Under the pieces are notes generated by a model. That model had not been told where the DNA came from. It did not search any database and saw only the letters and a program-made list of their open reading frames with translations. The position numbers were made by a program, and so were the translations under genes. A stretch of 64,000 nucleotides of DNA from Phycisphaerae bacterium (GTDB lineage Bacteria; Planctomycetota; Phycisphaerae; SM23-33): contig JAGXKT010000004.1 in the NCBI GenBank assembly GCA_018335035.1, positions 1 through 64,000 of the forward strand, written 5' to 3'. Shown here piece by piece: positions 56,518 to 64,000 of the stretch; position 1 is the first letter of the stretch, and each line of letters begins with the position of its first letter.

Positions 56518-58815
56518 ATGACCACGGCCCGTCCGAGGCGGTACGATGCGGCCATGGGAAAGCTGTTCGAAACGTCCGAAGCGTCCGACGCCGCCGGCGG
56601 CCGGGTCGTCGCCGTCGCCGTCAGCGCCGGCGTCTGGCGGACGTTCGATTACGCCTGGCCGGCGTCGCTCGGCGAGCCGCAGCGGGGGCGGCGGGTCCGC
56701 GTGCCGTTCGGCCGGGGCGATCGGCGGACGCTCGGCTTCGTCGCCGAGACGGACAGGCCGCCCGGCGAGCGGACGCTCAAGTCCGTCGCCGAGGTGCTCG
56801 AAGACGACACGCAGTTCGACGAGACGCTGTGGAAGCTGGGGCAGTGGGTCAGTCACTACTATCTCGCGGCGCCGGGCGTGACGCTGTCGGCGATGGTGCC
56901 GGCTGCGGTGGGGCGGCATCGCCCGCGGAGCGAGACGGTCGTGTCGCTGAAGGCCGCGACCCGCCGCGACTGGCCCGGCGGGCTCGGCGCCAAACAGCGG
57001 AAGGTCCTCGACGAGCTCTACGAGGCGCGCAAGCAGGGCGTCGAGCCGCTGGAACTGTCCGAGCTGCTGCGTCACAGCAGCGCCGGGCGCGATACCGTCC
57101 GCCGCCTCGCCGCGCGCGATCTGGTCGCCATGGCTGAGCGCCCCGTGCACCTGGTCGAGTTGGCGGGTGAGCCCGAGCCGGACCCCTTCGAACTTAACGC
57201 CGACCAGCACGCCGCCTTTGAGACGATTCGCGCCAAGCTCGGCGCGGGTTACTCGGCGACGCTGCTGTACGGCGTGACCGGTAGCGGCAAGACGGAGGTC
57301 TACGTCCGTTGCATTCGCGACGTCGTCGCGGCCGGGCGCCAGGCGTTGCTGCTGGTGCCTGAGATCGCCCTGGCGACCCAGACGCTCCAGCGGCTCGTGC
57401 GCCGCCTGCCGCGGGTGGCCGTGCTGCACTCGGGCCTGAGCGACGCCGACCGCGCCTTCTACTGGCGGCAGATTCGCACGGGCGCCGCGTCCGTCGTCGT
57501 CGGCCCGCGCAGCGCCGTGTTTGCCCCGGCGCGTCGGCTCGGGTTGATCGTCGTCGACGAGGAGCACGAGGGTTCCTACAAGCAGGACACCGCGCCGCGC
57601 TACCACGGGCGCGACGTGGCCGTCAAGCGGGCGGCGCTGGCGGGCGTGCCGATCGTGCTGGGTTCGGCGACGCCGTCGCTGGAGAGTTTGGCCAACGTCC
57701 GCCGCGAGCGATACGACCTGTGCCGCCTGCCGCATCGCGTGCAGGGGTTGCCCATGCCCGCGCTCGGCGTGGTCCACCTCCGCAAGGACATGCCCGCCCG
57801 CGGCGACGGCGGGCCCGGACCGCGAATCGAGCTGCTCGGCCGCACGCTGACGCGCAAGATCGCCGACACGCTCGACCGCGACGAGCAGGTCATCCTGCTG
57901 ATGAACCGCCGCGGATACGCCAGCCACGTGCTGTGCCCCAAGTGCCAATGGCTGATGACCTGCGATGACTGCACGCGGGCGATGGTCTTCCACCAGGCGA
58001 CGCAGACGGTCGTTTGCCACTACTGCGGGCGGACGGCGTCGCTGCCGGCCGCGTGCCCCGCTTGCGGGGGCAAGCTGCTGCTGTTCGGGTTGGGCATTCA
58101 GCGGATCGAGAACGAGCTGGCGCGGAAGTTCCCGGCCGCTCACGTCGCCCGCATGGACAGCGACACCATGACCTCCCCGAAGCAGTTTCAGAAGGTCTTC
58201 GACGACGTCCGCAGCGGGGCGGTGGACATCCTGCTGGGCACGCAGATGGTCGCCAAGGGGCTGGACTTTCCCCGCGTCTCGCTGGTCGGCGTCGCCTCAG
58301 CCGATACGGCACTGGCCGTCGATGATTTCCGCGCGTCCGAGCGGACCTTCCAGCTCATCGTGCAGGTCGCGGGGCGCGCCGGGCGGGCGGAGCGGCCCGG
58401 CGAGGTCGTCGTCCAGACGCTGCACGAGGACGAGCCGGCCGTGCGGTTCGCCACCTCGCACGACTACCTCGGCTTCGCCAAATGGGAGCTGCCGCTGCGC
58501 AAGGAGGCGGGCGTCCCGCCATTCTCGCGGCTGATGCGGTTCGTCGTCCGCCACAAGGACGCCGACCGCGCCCACGCGGGCGCGACGGAGCTTGGTCGGC
58601 TTCTGGGCGAGCTGGTGGGCGACGCGGCCGTGCGGCGCTTCGGCCCGCAGCCGGCCGCGGTCAAGAAGATCCGCGGGCAGTTCCGTTGGGAGGTCCAGCT
58701 CTACACCGACCGGCCCGGCGCGGTGCAGGACCGCGTCGCGCCGCACATGGAAGACCTGACCCGCCGCGTCAAGGCCGACCTCTACGCCGATGTGGACCCG
58801 CTGAACCTGCTGTGA
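56518..58815 (+). CDS. priA: Primosomal protein N' (replication restart helicase)
   Basis: The 765-residue helicase has the PriA layout: N-terminal 3'-DNA-binding domain (VAVAVSAGVWRTFDYAWPASL), winged-helix region, and a helicase core with Walker A GVTGSGKTEVY, Walker B VVDEEHEGSYKQ and motif III GSATPSLESL. Between the helicase lobes lies the double zinc-binding module CPKCQWLMTCDDC and CHYCGRTASLPAACPACGG with all eight Cys, followed by LLGTQMVAKGLDFPRVSLV and QVAGRAGRAERPG. It restarts stalled replication forks. The start could be ATG 56518 (GAGGA upstream), a TTG six bases earlier, or ATG 56554; I chose 56518. Confidence 0.95.
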   Translation: MTTARPRRYDAAMGKLFETSEASDAAGGRVVAVAVSAGVWRTFDYAWPASLGEPQRGRRVRVPFGRGDRRTLGFVAETDRPPGERTLKSVAEVLEDDTQFDETLWKLGQWVSHYYLAAPGVTLSAMVPAAVGRHRPRSETVVSLKAATRRDWPGGLGAKQRKVLDELYEARKQGVEPLELSELLRHSSAGRDTVRRLAARDLVAMAERPVHLVELAGEPEPDPFELNADQHAAFETIRAKLGAGYSATLLYGVTGSGKTEVYVRCIRDVVAAGRQALLLVPEIALATQTLQRLVRRLPRVAVLHSGLSDADRAFYWRQIRTGAASVVVGPRSAVFAPARRLGLIVVDEEHEGSYKQDTAPRYHGRDVAVKRAALAGVPIVLGSATPSLESLANVRRERYDLCRLPHRVQGLPMPALGVVHLRKDMPARGDGGPGPRIELLGRTLTRKIADTLDRDEQVILLMNRRGYASHVLCPKCQWLMTCDDCTRAMVFHQATQTVVCHYCGRTASLPAACPACGGKLLLFGLGIQRIENELARKFPAAHVARMDSDTMTSPKQFQKVFDDVRSGAVDILLGTQMVAKGLDFPRVSLVGVASADTALAVDDFRASERTFQLIVQVAGRAGRAERPGEVVVQTLHEDEPAVRFATSHDYLGFAKWELPLRKEAGVPPFSRLMRFVVRHKDADRAHAGATELGRLLGELVGDAAVRRFGPQPAAVKKIRGQFRWEVQLYTDRPGAVQDRVAPHMEDLTRRVKADLYADVDPLNLL

Positions 58816-58841
58816 GACGCGTTGCCTGCCCGCACGAGTAC

Positions 58842-58870
58842 TGCACATGACGACGGATGGCGTCTATAAT
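58842..58870 (+). promoter_or_regulatory. Promoter of the homocysteine methyltransferase gene
   Basis: TGCACA (58842-58847), a 17-base spacer and a perfect TATAAT (58865-58870) lie about 45 bases upstream of ATG 58914, just after priA. Confidence 0.55.
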
Positions 58871-58913
58871 CAATCTGATCTGTGGACGTCGTCTTCCAGG
58901 AAGGAAACACGAC

Positions 58914-59792
58914 ATGACGCTGGATCTCAATGAATTCGTTGCGACGCCGCGAGTCTCGGATGGGGCGTGGGGCACGCAGCTTCAGCAGCGCGGGCTTACA
59001 GGCGGGGCGTGCCCGGAGTTGTGGAACGTCGAGAACCCCGACGCCGTCGAAGTCGTGGCGAAAAGCTACGTGGACGCCGGCAGCGACGTGATCCTGACCA
59101 ACACGTTCGGCGCCAATCGCTTCGCCCTGGACGCTCACGGTGCCGGCGACCGTGCGGCCGATCTGTGCGAGGCCGGCGCCGCCATCAGCCGCCGGGCGGC
59201 CGGTCAAGCGGTCAAGGTCTTCGGCTCCGTGGGCCCGTCGGGCGAGGTCGTGATGATGGGCGAGGTCGCCGAGGACGCACTGGCCGCGGCATTTGCCGAA
59301 GCGGCCGGGGCGCTGGTCCGCGGCGGCGTCGACGCGATCGTTCTGGAGACGTTCAACGAACTGGCCGAGGCGAAGCTCGCCCTGACGGCCGTGCGCGACG
59401 CGGTGGACGTGCCGGTGATCAGCTCGATGACGTTCGCGTCCGGCCCGGACAAGACGCGGACCATGATGGGCGACGCGCCGGCGGACCTGGCGGCGATGGC
59501 GGGCACGTGCGGCGCCGCCGGCGTGGGGGCCAACTGTGGCCTGGGCCCGGACGGATACGTGAAGGTCGCGGCGCTGCTGTGCGAGGCGACGGACCTGCCG
59601 GTGTGGATCAAGCCCAACGCCGGCATGCCGGAGGTCCGCGGCGGCGAGACGGTCTTTCCCATGGGCGCCGACGAGTTCGCCGGTTACGTGCCGCGGATTC
59701 TCGACGCCGGCGCGCGCGTCGTCGGCGGCTGCTGCGGAACGACCCCGGAGCACATCCGCGCCATCCGCGCGGCCGTGGACGCGCGCCGCTGA
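58914..59792 (+). CDS. Homocysteine S-methyltransferase (MetH N-domain/BHMT family)
   Basis: The 292-residue TIM barrel matches the Hcy-binding domain found in MetH, BHMT and MMUM: RVSDGAWGTQLQQRG, LTNTFGANRFALDAHG, VFGSVGPSGEV, ETFNELAEAKLALTAVRD, and the zinc Cys residues in GVGANCGLGPDG and VVGGCCGTTPEHIRAI. Alone it transfers a methyl group from a donor such as S-methylmethionine or betaine to homocysteine, forming methionine. With no corrinoid or folate domain here, the donor is open. ATG 58914 follows AGGAAGGA at a good distance; an earlier in-frame start lacks one. It converges with a lipoprotein gene. Confidence 0.9.
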   Translation: MTLDLNEFVATPRVSDGAWGTQLQQRGLTGGACPELWNVENPDAVEVVAKSYVDAGSDVILTNTFGANRFALDAHGAGDRAADLCEAGAAISRRAAGQAVKVFGSVGPSGEVVMMGEVAEDALAAAFAEAAGALVRGGVDAIVLETFNELAEAKLALTAVRDAVDVPVISSMTFASGPDKTRTMMGDAPADLAAMAGTCGAAGVGANCGLGPDGYVKVAALLCEATDLPVWIKPNAGMPEVRGGETVFPMGADEFAGYVPRILDAGARVVGGCCGTTPEHIRAIRAAVDARR

Positions 59793-59805
59793 GCGCCGTC
59801 TCGCC

Positions 59806-60354
59806 CTAGTCCTCGACCGGCTCGGGGTAACGCGACTGGAGCCAGGTGACGATGGCCTTGGCGAGCCCGTCGGCCTTCTTGCCGACGCCCTTGTTGACGC
59901 GATTGGTCGTGCGTCCGACGCAGTTGCCCGTCGCCAGGACGCGGCCGGAGGCCTTGTCCACCAGCTCGACCCGCGCGACGACCTCCTCGGCATCGCCCTT
60001 GATCATGCCGAACAGGTCTTGGCTCTCGTAGTGCAGCACCCGCCCGCGGATCAGCAGCGTCTTGCCGGATGCATCATTGGGCAATTCGGCGTCGGCGATC
60101 TGCGAGGCGAACGCACCGGGCAGCAGACGAAACAGCTCACGCGGCGTCCTGCCGCCGAAATCGTCCGTGAACTCGCCCAGCTCGAACCGCGTGTATTGCC
60201 CCAGCGGGCGCGCCGCGGCGTCCGGCATGGGGTCGATCACGGCGTGAACGCCCTTGGCCCCGCGAACCAGCCCCACCCCTTCCCTGATGCCCGTGCCGCA
60301 TCCGCCGGTCACCAGCAGCCCGGCCACCAGTGCCAGTATCATCGCCTGTCGCAT
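59806..60354 (-). CDS. Small lipoprotein, DUF4410-like
   Basis: The 182-residue protein begins MRQAMILALVAGLLVTGGC, a clear lipoprotein signal with Cys19, after AAAGGA. The mature domain has TRFELGEFTDDFGGRTPRELFRLLPGAFASQI, GKTLLIRGRVLHYESQDLFGMIKGDAEEVVARVELVDKASGRVLATGN, and an ending with NRVNKGVGKKADGLAKAIVTWLQSRY. The strand-helix plan with the GKKA stretch resembles DUF4410, a family of uncharacterised bacterial lipoproteins. That match is from memory and not certain. Function unknown; the envelope location follows from the signal. Confidence 0.75.
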   Translation of the reverse strand: MRQAMILALVAGLLVTGGCGTGIREGVGLVRGAKGVHAVIDPMPDAAARPLGQYTRFELGEFTDDFGGRTPRELFRLLPGAFASQIADAELPNDASGKTLLIRGRVLHYESQDLFGMIKGDAEEVVARVELVDKASGRVLATGNCVGRTTNRVNKGVGKKADGLAKAIVTWLQSRYPEPVED

Positions 60355-60431
60355 GGTCGTATCCTTTCGCGTTAGTCGAGCCATGTGTCGCGTCCGCCAC
60401 GAGTTGCCCCAATTATACGCACCGGAGCCGC

Positions 60432-61082
60432 TCACAACAGCTCAAGCACGTCCGTCGGCGTCTGGGCCAGTGCGTTCGCTCCGGCCGCGGTCAGTTCGTC
60501 GGCGTCGCGGAAGCCCCACACGGCGCCGGCGGCGTACATCCCGGCTGCGGCGGCCGTGCGCATGTCCGTGTTCGTGTCGCCGACGTAGAGCCACCGCTCG
60601 GGTGGGATGCCCAACTCGCGTGCGATCGCCAGGGCGCCGGCGGGCTCCGGCTTGCGGGGCGTGGCGTCGCTGACGCCGCGGACGGCGTCGAACGTCCAGC
60701 GGCCCAGAAGCCCCGTCACGCACAGGCAGGTGGTATCGTGCGGCTTGTTGCTCAGCACGGCGCGCCGGACGCCGCGGTCCGTCAACGCGTCCAGCAACGC
60801 GGCGACGCCGTCGTAGGGGCGCGTTTTGGCGTCCCAGCGGTCGGCGTATTCCGCCCGCATGCGTGCCACGACGTGGTCGACGAATCGCTCGTCGTCGGCG
60901 CGGTCGGCGCCGACGGCGCGCCGGGCGAGGGCTACCACCCCGTCGCCGACGAAATGGCGGTAGGCGTCCGTCGGATGCGTGGGCAACCCCTCGGCCGCGA
61001 GAACGGCGTTCATGGCATCCGCCAGATCGTCCAGCGTGTCCAGCAGCGTGCCGTCGAGGTCGAACAGAACGGCGTCATGCAT
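60432..61082 (-). CDS. gph: HAD-family phosphoglycolate phosphatase-like hydrolase
   Basis: The 216-residue protein is a HAD subfamily IA enzyme: motif I VLFDLDGTLLDT with the nucleophilic Asp, cap residues up to about 80, motif II VLSNKP, a conserved Lys in TPRKPEPAGAL, and motif IV YVGDTNTDMRTAAAAGM. These residues fit phosphoglycolate phosphatase, but related HADs use other phosphates. Its first 8 bases overlap the end of tsaB on the same strand. The start ATG 61082 lies within tsaB's final codons. No sign of regulation is seen beyond the operon. Confidence 0.88.
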   Translation of the reverse strand: MHDAVLFDLDGTLLDTLDDLADAMNAVLAAEGLPTHPTDAYRHFVGDGVVALARRAVGADRADDERFVDHVVARMRAEYADRWDAKTRPYDGVAALLDALTDRGVRRAVLSNKPHDTTCLCVTGLLGRWTFDAVRGVSDATPRKPEPAGALAIARELGIPPERWLYVGDTNTDMRTAAAAGMYAAGAVWGFRDADELTAAGANALAQTPTDVLELL

Positions 61083-61803
61083 CGCGGGGCGCTCCTGGTG
61101 CGGGGCGATCCGGCCGACCGCTCCGTTCCCAAAGGCGGACCGCCTCCGGGCGGCGGGCGTATGTCGGTAGCAGGCGCAGATACGGCGTGAACCGCTCCGC
61201 TTCGGCGAGGCGCCGCCCGGCGCGCCAGGCGCCTTCGGCCGTGGGCAGCCACCGCTCGCGCGGCGCGATCGTTACGCCCTCGCCGGTCAGATCGTGGTAG
61301 TCCAGCCCCTCGCCGGTCAGCAGGATCGGGCGCGGCGCCGCGGCAAGGAAGTCCGCCTCCGTGCACGTCGTCGCCTTGCCGTCGGCGGTGATGGTTTCGC
61401 CGTTGCGGCCGAATCGCTGGACGTACACGCGGTCGCCTTTGGCGTCGAAGACGACGGTCAGGTGGTTCCACGGCAGGTCGCGGACGTTCTCGGCCACGGC
61501 AGCGGCCGTCGGCACGGCGACGCAGCGCAGGTTCGGCACCGCCTGGGCCAGCGTGCGTGCGACGGTCACGCCGACGCGCAGGCCCGTGAAGCTGCCCGGG
61601 CCCACGGAGACGTACACCGCGTCGAGAGCATCCGGGGCGAGGTTCTCGTCGTCCAGCAGGGCGTCCAGTTCGTTCAGCAGGTGCGTAGCGTGGCGCGCGG
61701 AAGCGTCGAACGGGACAGCGCGAAGCAATGCGTCGCCGCGGCCCAGCGCCACGCCGCCGGTGCCGCAGGAGGTCTCAATGGCGATGGAAACGCTGTCAGC
61801 CAT
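61075..61803 (-). CDS. tsaB: tRNA threonylcarbamoyladenosine biosynthesis protein TsaB
   Basis: The 242-residue protein has the ASKHA-fold signatures of TsaB: SIAIETSCGTGGVAL, ASARHATHLLNELDALLDD, YVSVGPGSFTGLRVGVTVARTLAQ (the GPGSFTGLR signature), and CVAVPTAAAVAEN. TsaB is the partner of TsaD in making the universal t6A37 of tRNAs. ATG 61803 starts directly before the first strand. It is 36 bases after the ACT-domain gene and overlaps gph by 8 bases. The C-terminal third is looser, as is common. Confidence 0.94.
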   Translation of the reverse strand: MADSVSIAIETSCGTGGVALGRGDALLRAVPFDASARHATHLLNELDALLDDENLAPDALDAVYVSVGPGSFTGLRVGVTVARTLAQAVPNLRCVAVPTAAAVAENVRDLPWNHLTVVFDAKGDRVYVQRFGRNGETITADGKATTCTEADFLAAAPRPILLTGEGLDYHDLTGEGVTIAPRERWLPTAEGAWRAGRRLAEAERFTPYLRLLPTYARRPEAVRLWERSGRPDRPAPGAPRDA

Positions 61804-61839
61804 GGCGGGACGCTTCTCTGCGGTCGCCGCACACGGCGA

Positions 61840-62232
61840 CTACTGCCCGAGCACCTGCTGGGCCTTGGTGGGGTCGGCGACCTTGAAGACGGCCTTGGAG
61901 GACGCACCGGGCGGCGCGGCTGTCGCGTAGGCGTACGAGACATTCACATTTGCCTCGGCCAGGCGACGCGCGAGGTCCGCGAAGCAGCCCGGCTCGTTGG
62001 GAAGATCGAGCATGAGCACGTCCGTCTCCGTCCAGCGGACGTCCGCGGCGTCAAGCACCTGCTGGGCCTTGTCGGGCAGATCGCAGACGAGGCGCAGCAC
62101 GCCGCTTTCACCGCTATCGGCCAGCGAGAGGGCTTGGATGTTGATCCCGGCACCGCTCAGCGCCTCGGCCGCACCGGCCAGCATGCCGGGCCGGTTGACG
62201 AGAAACACGGAAAACTGTCTGCGTATCTGCAT
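61840..62232 (-). CDS. Tandem ACT-domain protein (paralogue of 36643-37026)
   Basis: The 130-residue protein has two ACT modules: QFSVFLVNRPGMLAGAAEALSGAGINIQALSLADSGESGVLRLVC and VLMLDLPNEPGCFADLARRLAEANVNVSYAYATAAPPGASSKAVFKVAD. It shares the turn NEPG and the closing strand/helix with the protein at 36643-37026. Free-standing ACT proteins of this layout sense amino acids. ATG 62232 begins exactly at the first ACT strand. It precedes tsaB by 36 bases. Confidence 0.85.
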   Translation of the reverse strand: MQIRRQFSVFLVNRPGMLAGAAEALSGAGINIQALSLADSGESGVLRLVCDLPDKAQQVLDAADVRWTETDVLMLDLPNEPGCFADLARRLAEANVNVSYAYATAAPPGASSKAVFKVADPTKAQQVLGQ

Positions 62233-62323
62233 GGGATGCTCCGTTCGGCTTCGAGCGGCCATCGTAGCGTTGTCCGTGCCGTCGCACAAGGTCCCGCCGC
62301 GCGCCGTCACCGCACGTGCCGCG

Positions 62324-62719
62324 CTACAGAAGCCGGACCTCCTTCACGGCCGAGGCGACGGCATAGACCTTCAGCGTGTTGCAGTCCGGATCCGCGGGAA
62401 AGACGAAAAACCCGGGCATCTGCGGGTTGTAGTTGGGCGTGTAGCCCAGCAGAACCTCGCCGTCGGTGAAGTGGATCTCGACGCGCCGTCCCTGGTAGGG
62501 CAACCCGTCGACGAAGTAGTCCTTGTCCTTGCGCCCGCGGTCGCCCATGTAGTCGCGGACGAAGAAGACGGCCTTGAGATCCTCCATGTTGACGCGCTCG
62601 GGATCGCCTCCGTCGTACGGTCGCAGAAGGAACGCGTCCCCGCCCGGAGCGAAGTTCGTGGTCGTGCCCTTGACGAGACGACCGTCACGGAATCTCGCTA
62701 CGATCTTCTGTTCACGCAT
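62324..62719 (-). CDS. Small beta-rich protein of unknown function
   Basis: The 131-residue protein begins REQKIVARFRDGRLVKGTTTNFAPGGDAFLLRPYDGGDPERVNMEDLKAVFFVRDYMGD, then RRVEIHFTDGEVLLGYTPNYNPQMPGFFVFPADPDCNTLKVYAVASAVKEVRLL. The repeated FxDGxxxxG-type strands suggest two related beta-barrel halves, like the small uncharacterised family I remember as DUF6982, but that name is tentative. There is no signal peptide and no catalytic motif. ATG 62719 is preceded by a modest AGGGA. It lies between the ACT gene and mutY, both on the same strand. Confidence 0.7.
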   Translation of the reverse strand: MREQKIVARFRDGRLVKGTTTNFAPGGDAFLLRPYDGGDPERVNMEDLKAVFFVRDYMGDRGRKDKDYFVDGLPYQGRRVEIHFTDGEVLLGYTPNYNPQMPGFFVFPADPDCNTLKVYAVASAVKEVRLL

Positions 62720-62797
62720 TGTCGAGTCCCTGATGCAATCGTGCCAACATATGTGCCGTAAGTCTATCGTTCCAAGTCGTCTTGCGCCTACAGTAAA

Positions 62798-63886
62798 TCA
62801 TGGGTACCTGCAGGACAGCTCGATCGCGTCGAGGATTCTGCGATTAGCGCGGGGAAAGGCATACTGCTCCAACGCGTCAGGCGACACCCATCGCCAGGCG
62901 TCGCAGCCAATGGCGCGGCAGCGCCCGGACTTGTACCGGCACGTGAACGCGTGCAGCGTCACGCGGAAATGGCTGTAGGCGTGGCGAACGGCGGTGAGCT
63001 TCTCGCCGACGGTGACCTCGATGCCCAGTTCTTCGCAGATTTCGCGGCGGCAGGCCTCGGACAGCGACTCGCCGCGACGCTGCTTGCCGCCGGGCAGTTC
63101 CCACAGCCCGCCGAGCAGGCCCGTTGCCGGGCGCTTGTCGATGAGCATCTTGCCGCGCCGCCAGACGACGCCGACGGCGATGGTGTGGTGCGGCGTCTTG
63201 GCGCGTGGCGTGCGAATGGGCAGCGTCTCCTGCTCGCCGCGGCGGCGCGCCTCGCACTGTTCGGCGATGGGGCAATCCGCGCAAGCCGGTCCGCGCGGCA
63301 GGCAGACCAGCGCGCCGAGTTCCATCAGCGCCTGATTGACCGTGCCGGGGTCGTCGTCCCGGACCAGTTGCCCGGCGATGCGCCACAGCGTGCGCCGCGT
63401 GACCGGCTCGGCCGGCGGCTTGCGGATGCGAAACGCGCGGCACAGCACGCGCGCGACATTGCCGTCAAGCACCGGCTCCGGCCGGGCGAAGGCAATGCTC
63501 GCGACCGCTCCGGCCGTGTAATCGCCCACGCCGGGCAGCGCGCGTAGCGCCTCGCCCGAGTCGGGCAGGCGCCCGCCACGTTCGGCGACGAGCATTTTCG
63601 CGGCCGCGTGCAGGTTCCGCGCGCGAGCGTAGTAGCCCAGTCCCTCCCAGAGGCGCAACACCTCGTCCAGCGGGGCGGCCGCCAGGTCTGCGCAGGTGGG
63701 ATAACGCTCGATGAAGCGGTGATAATACGGCACAACGGTATCCGTTTGCGTCTGCTGGAGCATGACTTCGGCGATCCAGATCTTGTACGGGTCGCGCGTC
63801 TGGCGCCAGGGCGTGCGTCGGGCCGCCTTCGCGAACCACGCGCACAGCGCCGGGCGGATCGCATCGCATCGTTGCTGCCGATTCAT
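62798..63886 (-). CDS. mutY: A/G-specific adenine glycosylase
   Basis: The 362-residue enzyme removes adenine mispaired with 8-oxoguanine. The catalytic core has IWIAEVMLQQTQTDTV with the essential Glu, the helix-hairpin-helix LPGVGDYTAGAVASIAF, and PVLDGNVARVLCR with the catalytic Asp. The iron-sulfur loop reads CLPRGPACADCPIAEQC. The C-terminal NUDIX domain is intact, with the box GKQRRGESLSEACRREICEELGI. This domain recognises 8-oxoguanine opposite the adenine. ATG 63886 lies 4 bases after the stop of the gene cut by the window end, so it is likely the second gene of an operon. Confidence 0.96.
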   Translation of the reverse strand: MNRQQRCDAIRPALCAWFAKAARRTPWRQTRDPYKIWIAEVMLQQTQTDTVVPYYHRFIERYPTCADLAAAPLDEVLRLWEGLGYYARARNLHAAAKMLVAERGGRLPDSGEALRALPGVGDYTAGAVASIAFARPEPVLDGNVARVLCRAFRIRKPPAEPVTRRTLWRIAGQLVRDDDPGTVNQALMELGALVCLPRGPACADCPIAEQCEARRRGEQETLPIRTPRAKTPHHTIAVGVVWRRGKMLIDKRPATGLLGGLWELPGGKQRRGESLSEACRREICEELGIEVTVGEKLTAVRHAYSHFRVTLHAFTCRYKSGRCRAIGCDAWRWVSPDALEQYAFPRANRRILDAIELSCRYP

Positions 63887-63890
63887 GACG

Positions 63891-64000
63891 TCAGCGTAAA
63901 GTCCGCCGGGCGCGAATCAAAATGCCTTTTGGCGACGCACGGATGTGCGCGGTCTTCGCGAAGGTGTTGGAGAGGTCGCTGTTCTGCGTGAAACGGTCTT
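63891..64000 (-). CDS. 3' end of an unidentified gene upstream of mutY (truncated)
   Basis: In the last 110 bases one minus-strand frame stays open from the window end to TGA 63893-63891 and encodes 35 residues (DRFTQNSDLSNTFAK...RRTLR). Third codon positions in it are strongly G or C in the first two-thirds, as in the neighbouring genes, while the other two minus-strand frames read as Arg/Pro-rich noise. The stop is 4 bases before the mutY start, a typical operon gap. The fragment is too short to assign a function. Confidence 0.45.
   Translation of the reverse strand, partial: DRFTQNSDLSNTFAKTAHIRASPKGILIRARRTLR

Noticed and set aside
1-64000. tRNA or rRNA genes
   Set aside because: I looked in the gaps for cloverleaf arms, the TTC loop and CCA ends, and for conserved rRNA text, and saw none; a covariance search would be decisive.
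1-64000. CRISPR array, transposase, integrase or prophage
   Set aside because: No spaced repeats, DDE or tyrosine recombinase motifs, or phage structural genes were seen; gene content and codon style are uniform.

Overview
The window reads as chromosomal DNA from a G+C-rich Gram-negative bacterium, most likely a member of the Planctomycetota (Phycisphaerae-like); this assignment is an inference. The evidence is the envelope type (lipoproteins, an RND pump with an outer-membrane factor), the MurA and PrmC core genes, a DUF1854 protein paired with an ABC exporter, a cyclodeaminase-like protein, a DpsL-type ferritin, a bacterial inositol-phosphate synthase, and many secreted proteins of unknown function. 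I saw no rRNA, tRNA, insertion sequence, integrase, phage gene or CRISPR array. It looks like a stable core-genome segment: 54 protein genes, two of them cut by the window edges, tightly packed and often overlapping by 4 bases.

Layout. 1-5.1 kb: the 3' end of a large cadherin/VCBS-like surface protein, a 545-base gap with several palindromes including a perfect parS-type site, then a family 2 glycoside hydrolase. 5.1-11.4 kb: GNAT acetyltransferase, inositol-phosphate synthase divergent from a DpsL ferritin, and dnaE. 11.5-15.1 kb: an ABC exporter with an unusual N-terminal extension, its DUF1854 partner and an anchored nuclease. 15.3-19.9 kb: aspartokinase, PurH, a PQQ-propeller lipoprotein and a 92-residue orphan. 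20-27.6 kb: a four-gene operon (1000-residue membrane-anchored protein, ABC ATPase, ABC permease, HEAT-repeat protein) resembling gliding-type ABC systems. 27.7-38.4 kb: mostly short transcription units (Nif3-like protein, aminotransferase, cobalamin adenosyltransferase, Maf, DUF192 lipoprotein, SpoIIE-type phosphatase, cysteine hydrolase, PrmC, ACT protein, MurA). 38.4-45.2 kb: a TetR-OMF-MFP-RND efflux operon with a candidate operator. 45.4-48.2 kb: endonuclease III, a sugar isomerase-like TIM barrel, and a lipoprotein carrying a lipin-like HAD domain and an 18-residue poly-aspartate tail. 48.2-52.4 kb: a lipoprotein/RDD membrane cluster with a hairpin leader. 52.5-56.4 kb: response regulator, M16 peptidase lipoprotein and cyclodeaminase-like protein as an operon. 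56.5-64 kb: PriA, homocysteine methyltransferase, lipoprotein, Gph, TsaB, a second ACT protein, a small unknown, MutY, and the tail of one more gene.

The housekeeping content is coherent: DNA replication and repair (DnaE, PriA, Nth, MutY, Maf), translation quality (PrmC, TsaB), nucleotide and amino-acid synthesis (PurH, LysC, homocysteine methyltransferase, class IV aminotransferase) and wall synthesis (MurA). The least explained parts are the secreted and envelope systems: the ABC/HEAT operon, the DUF1854 exporter, the RDD cluster and the poly-Asp HAD lipoprotein. If the parS-like palindrome is functional, the window probably lies in the origin-proximal part of the chromosome.
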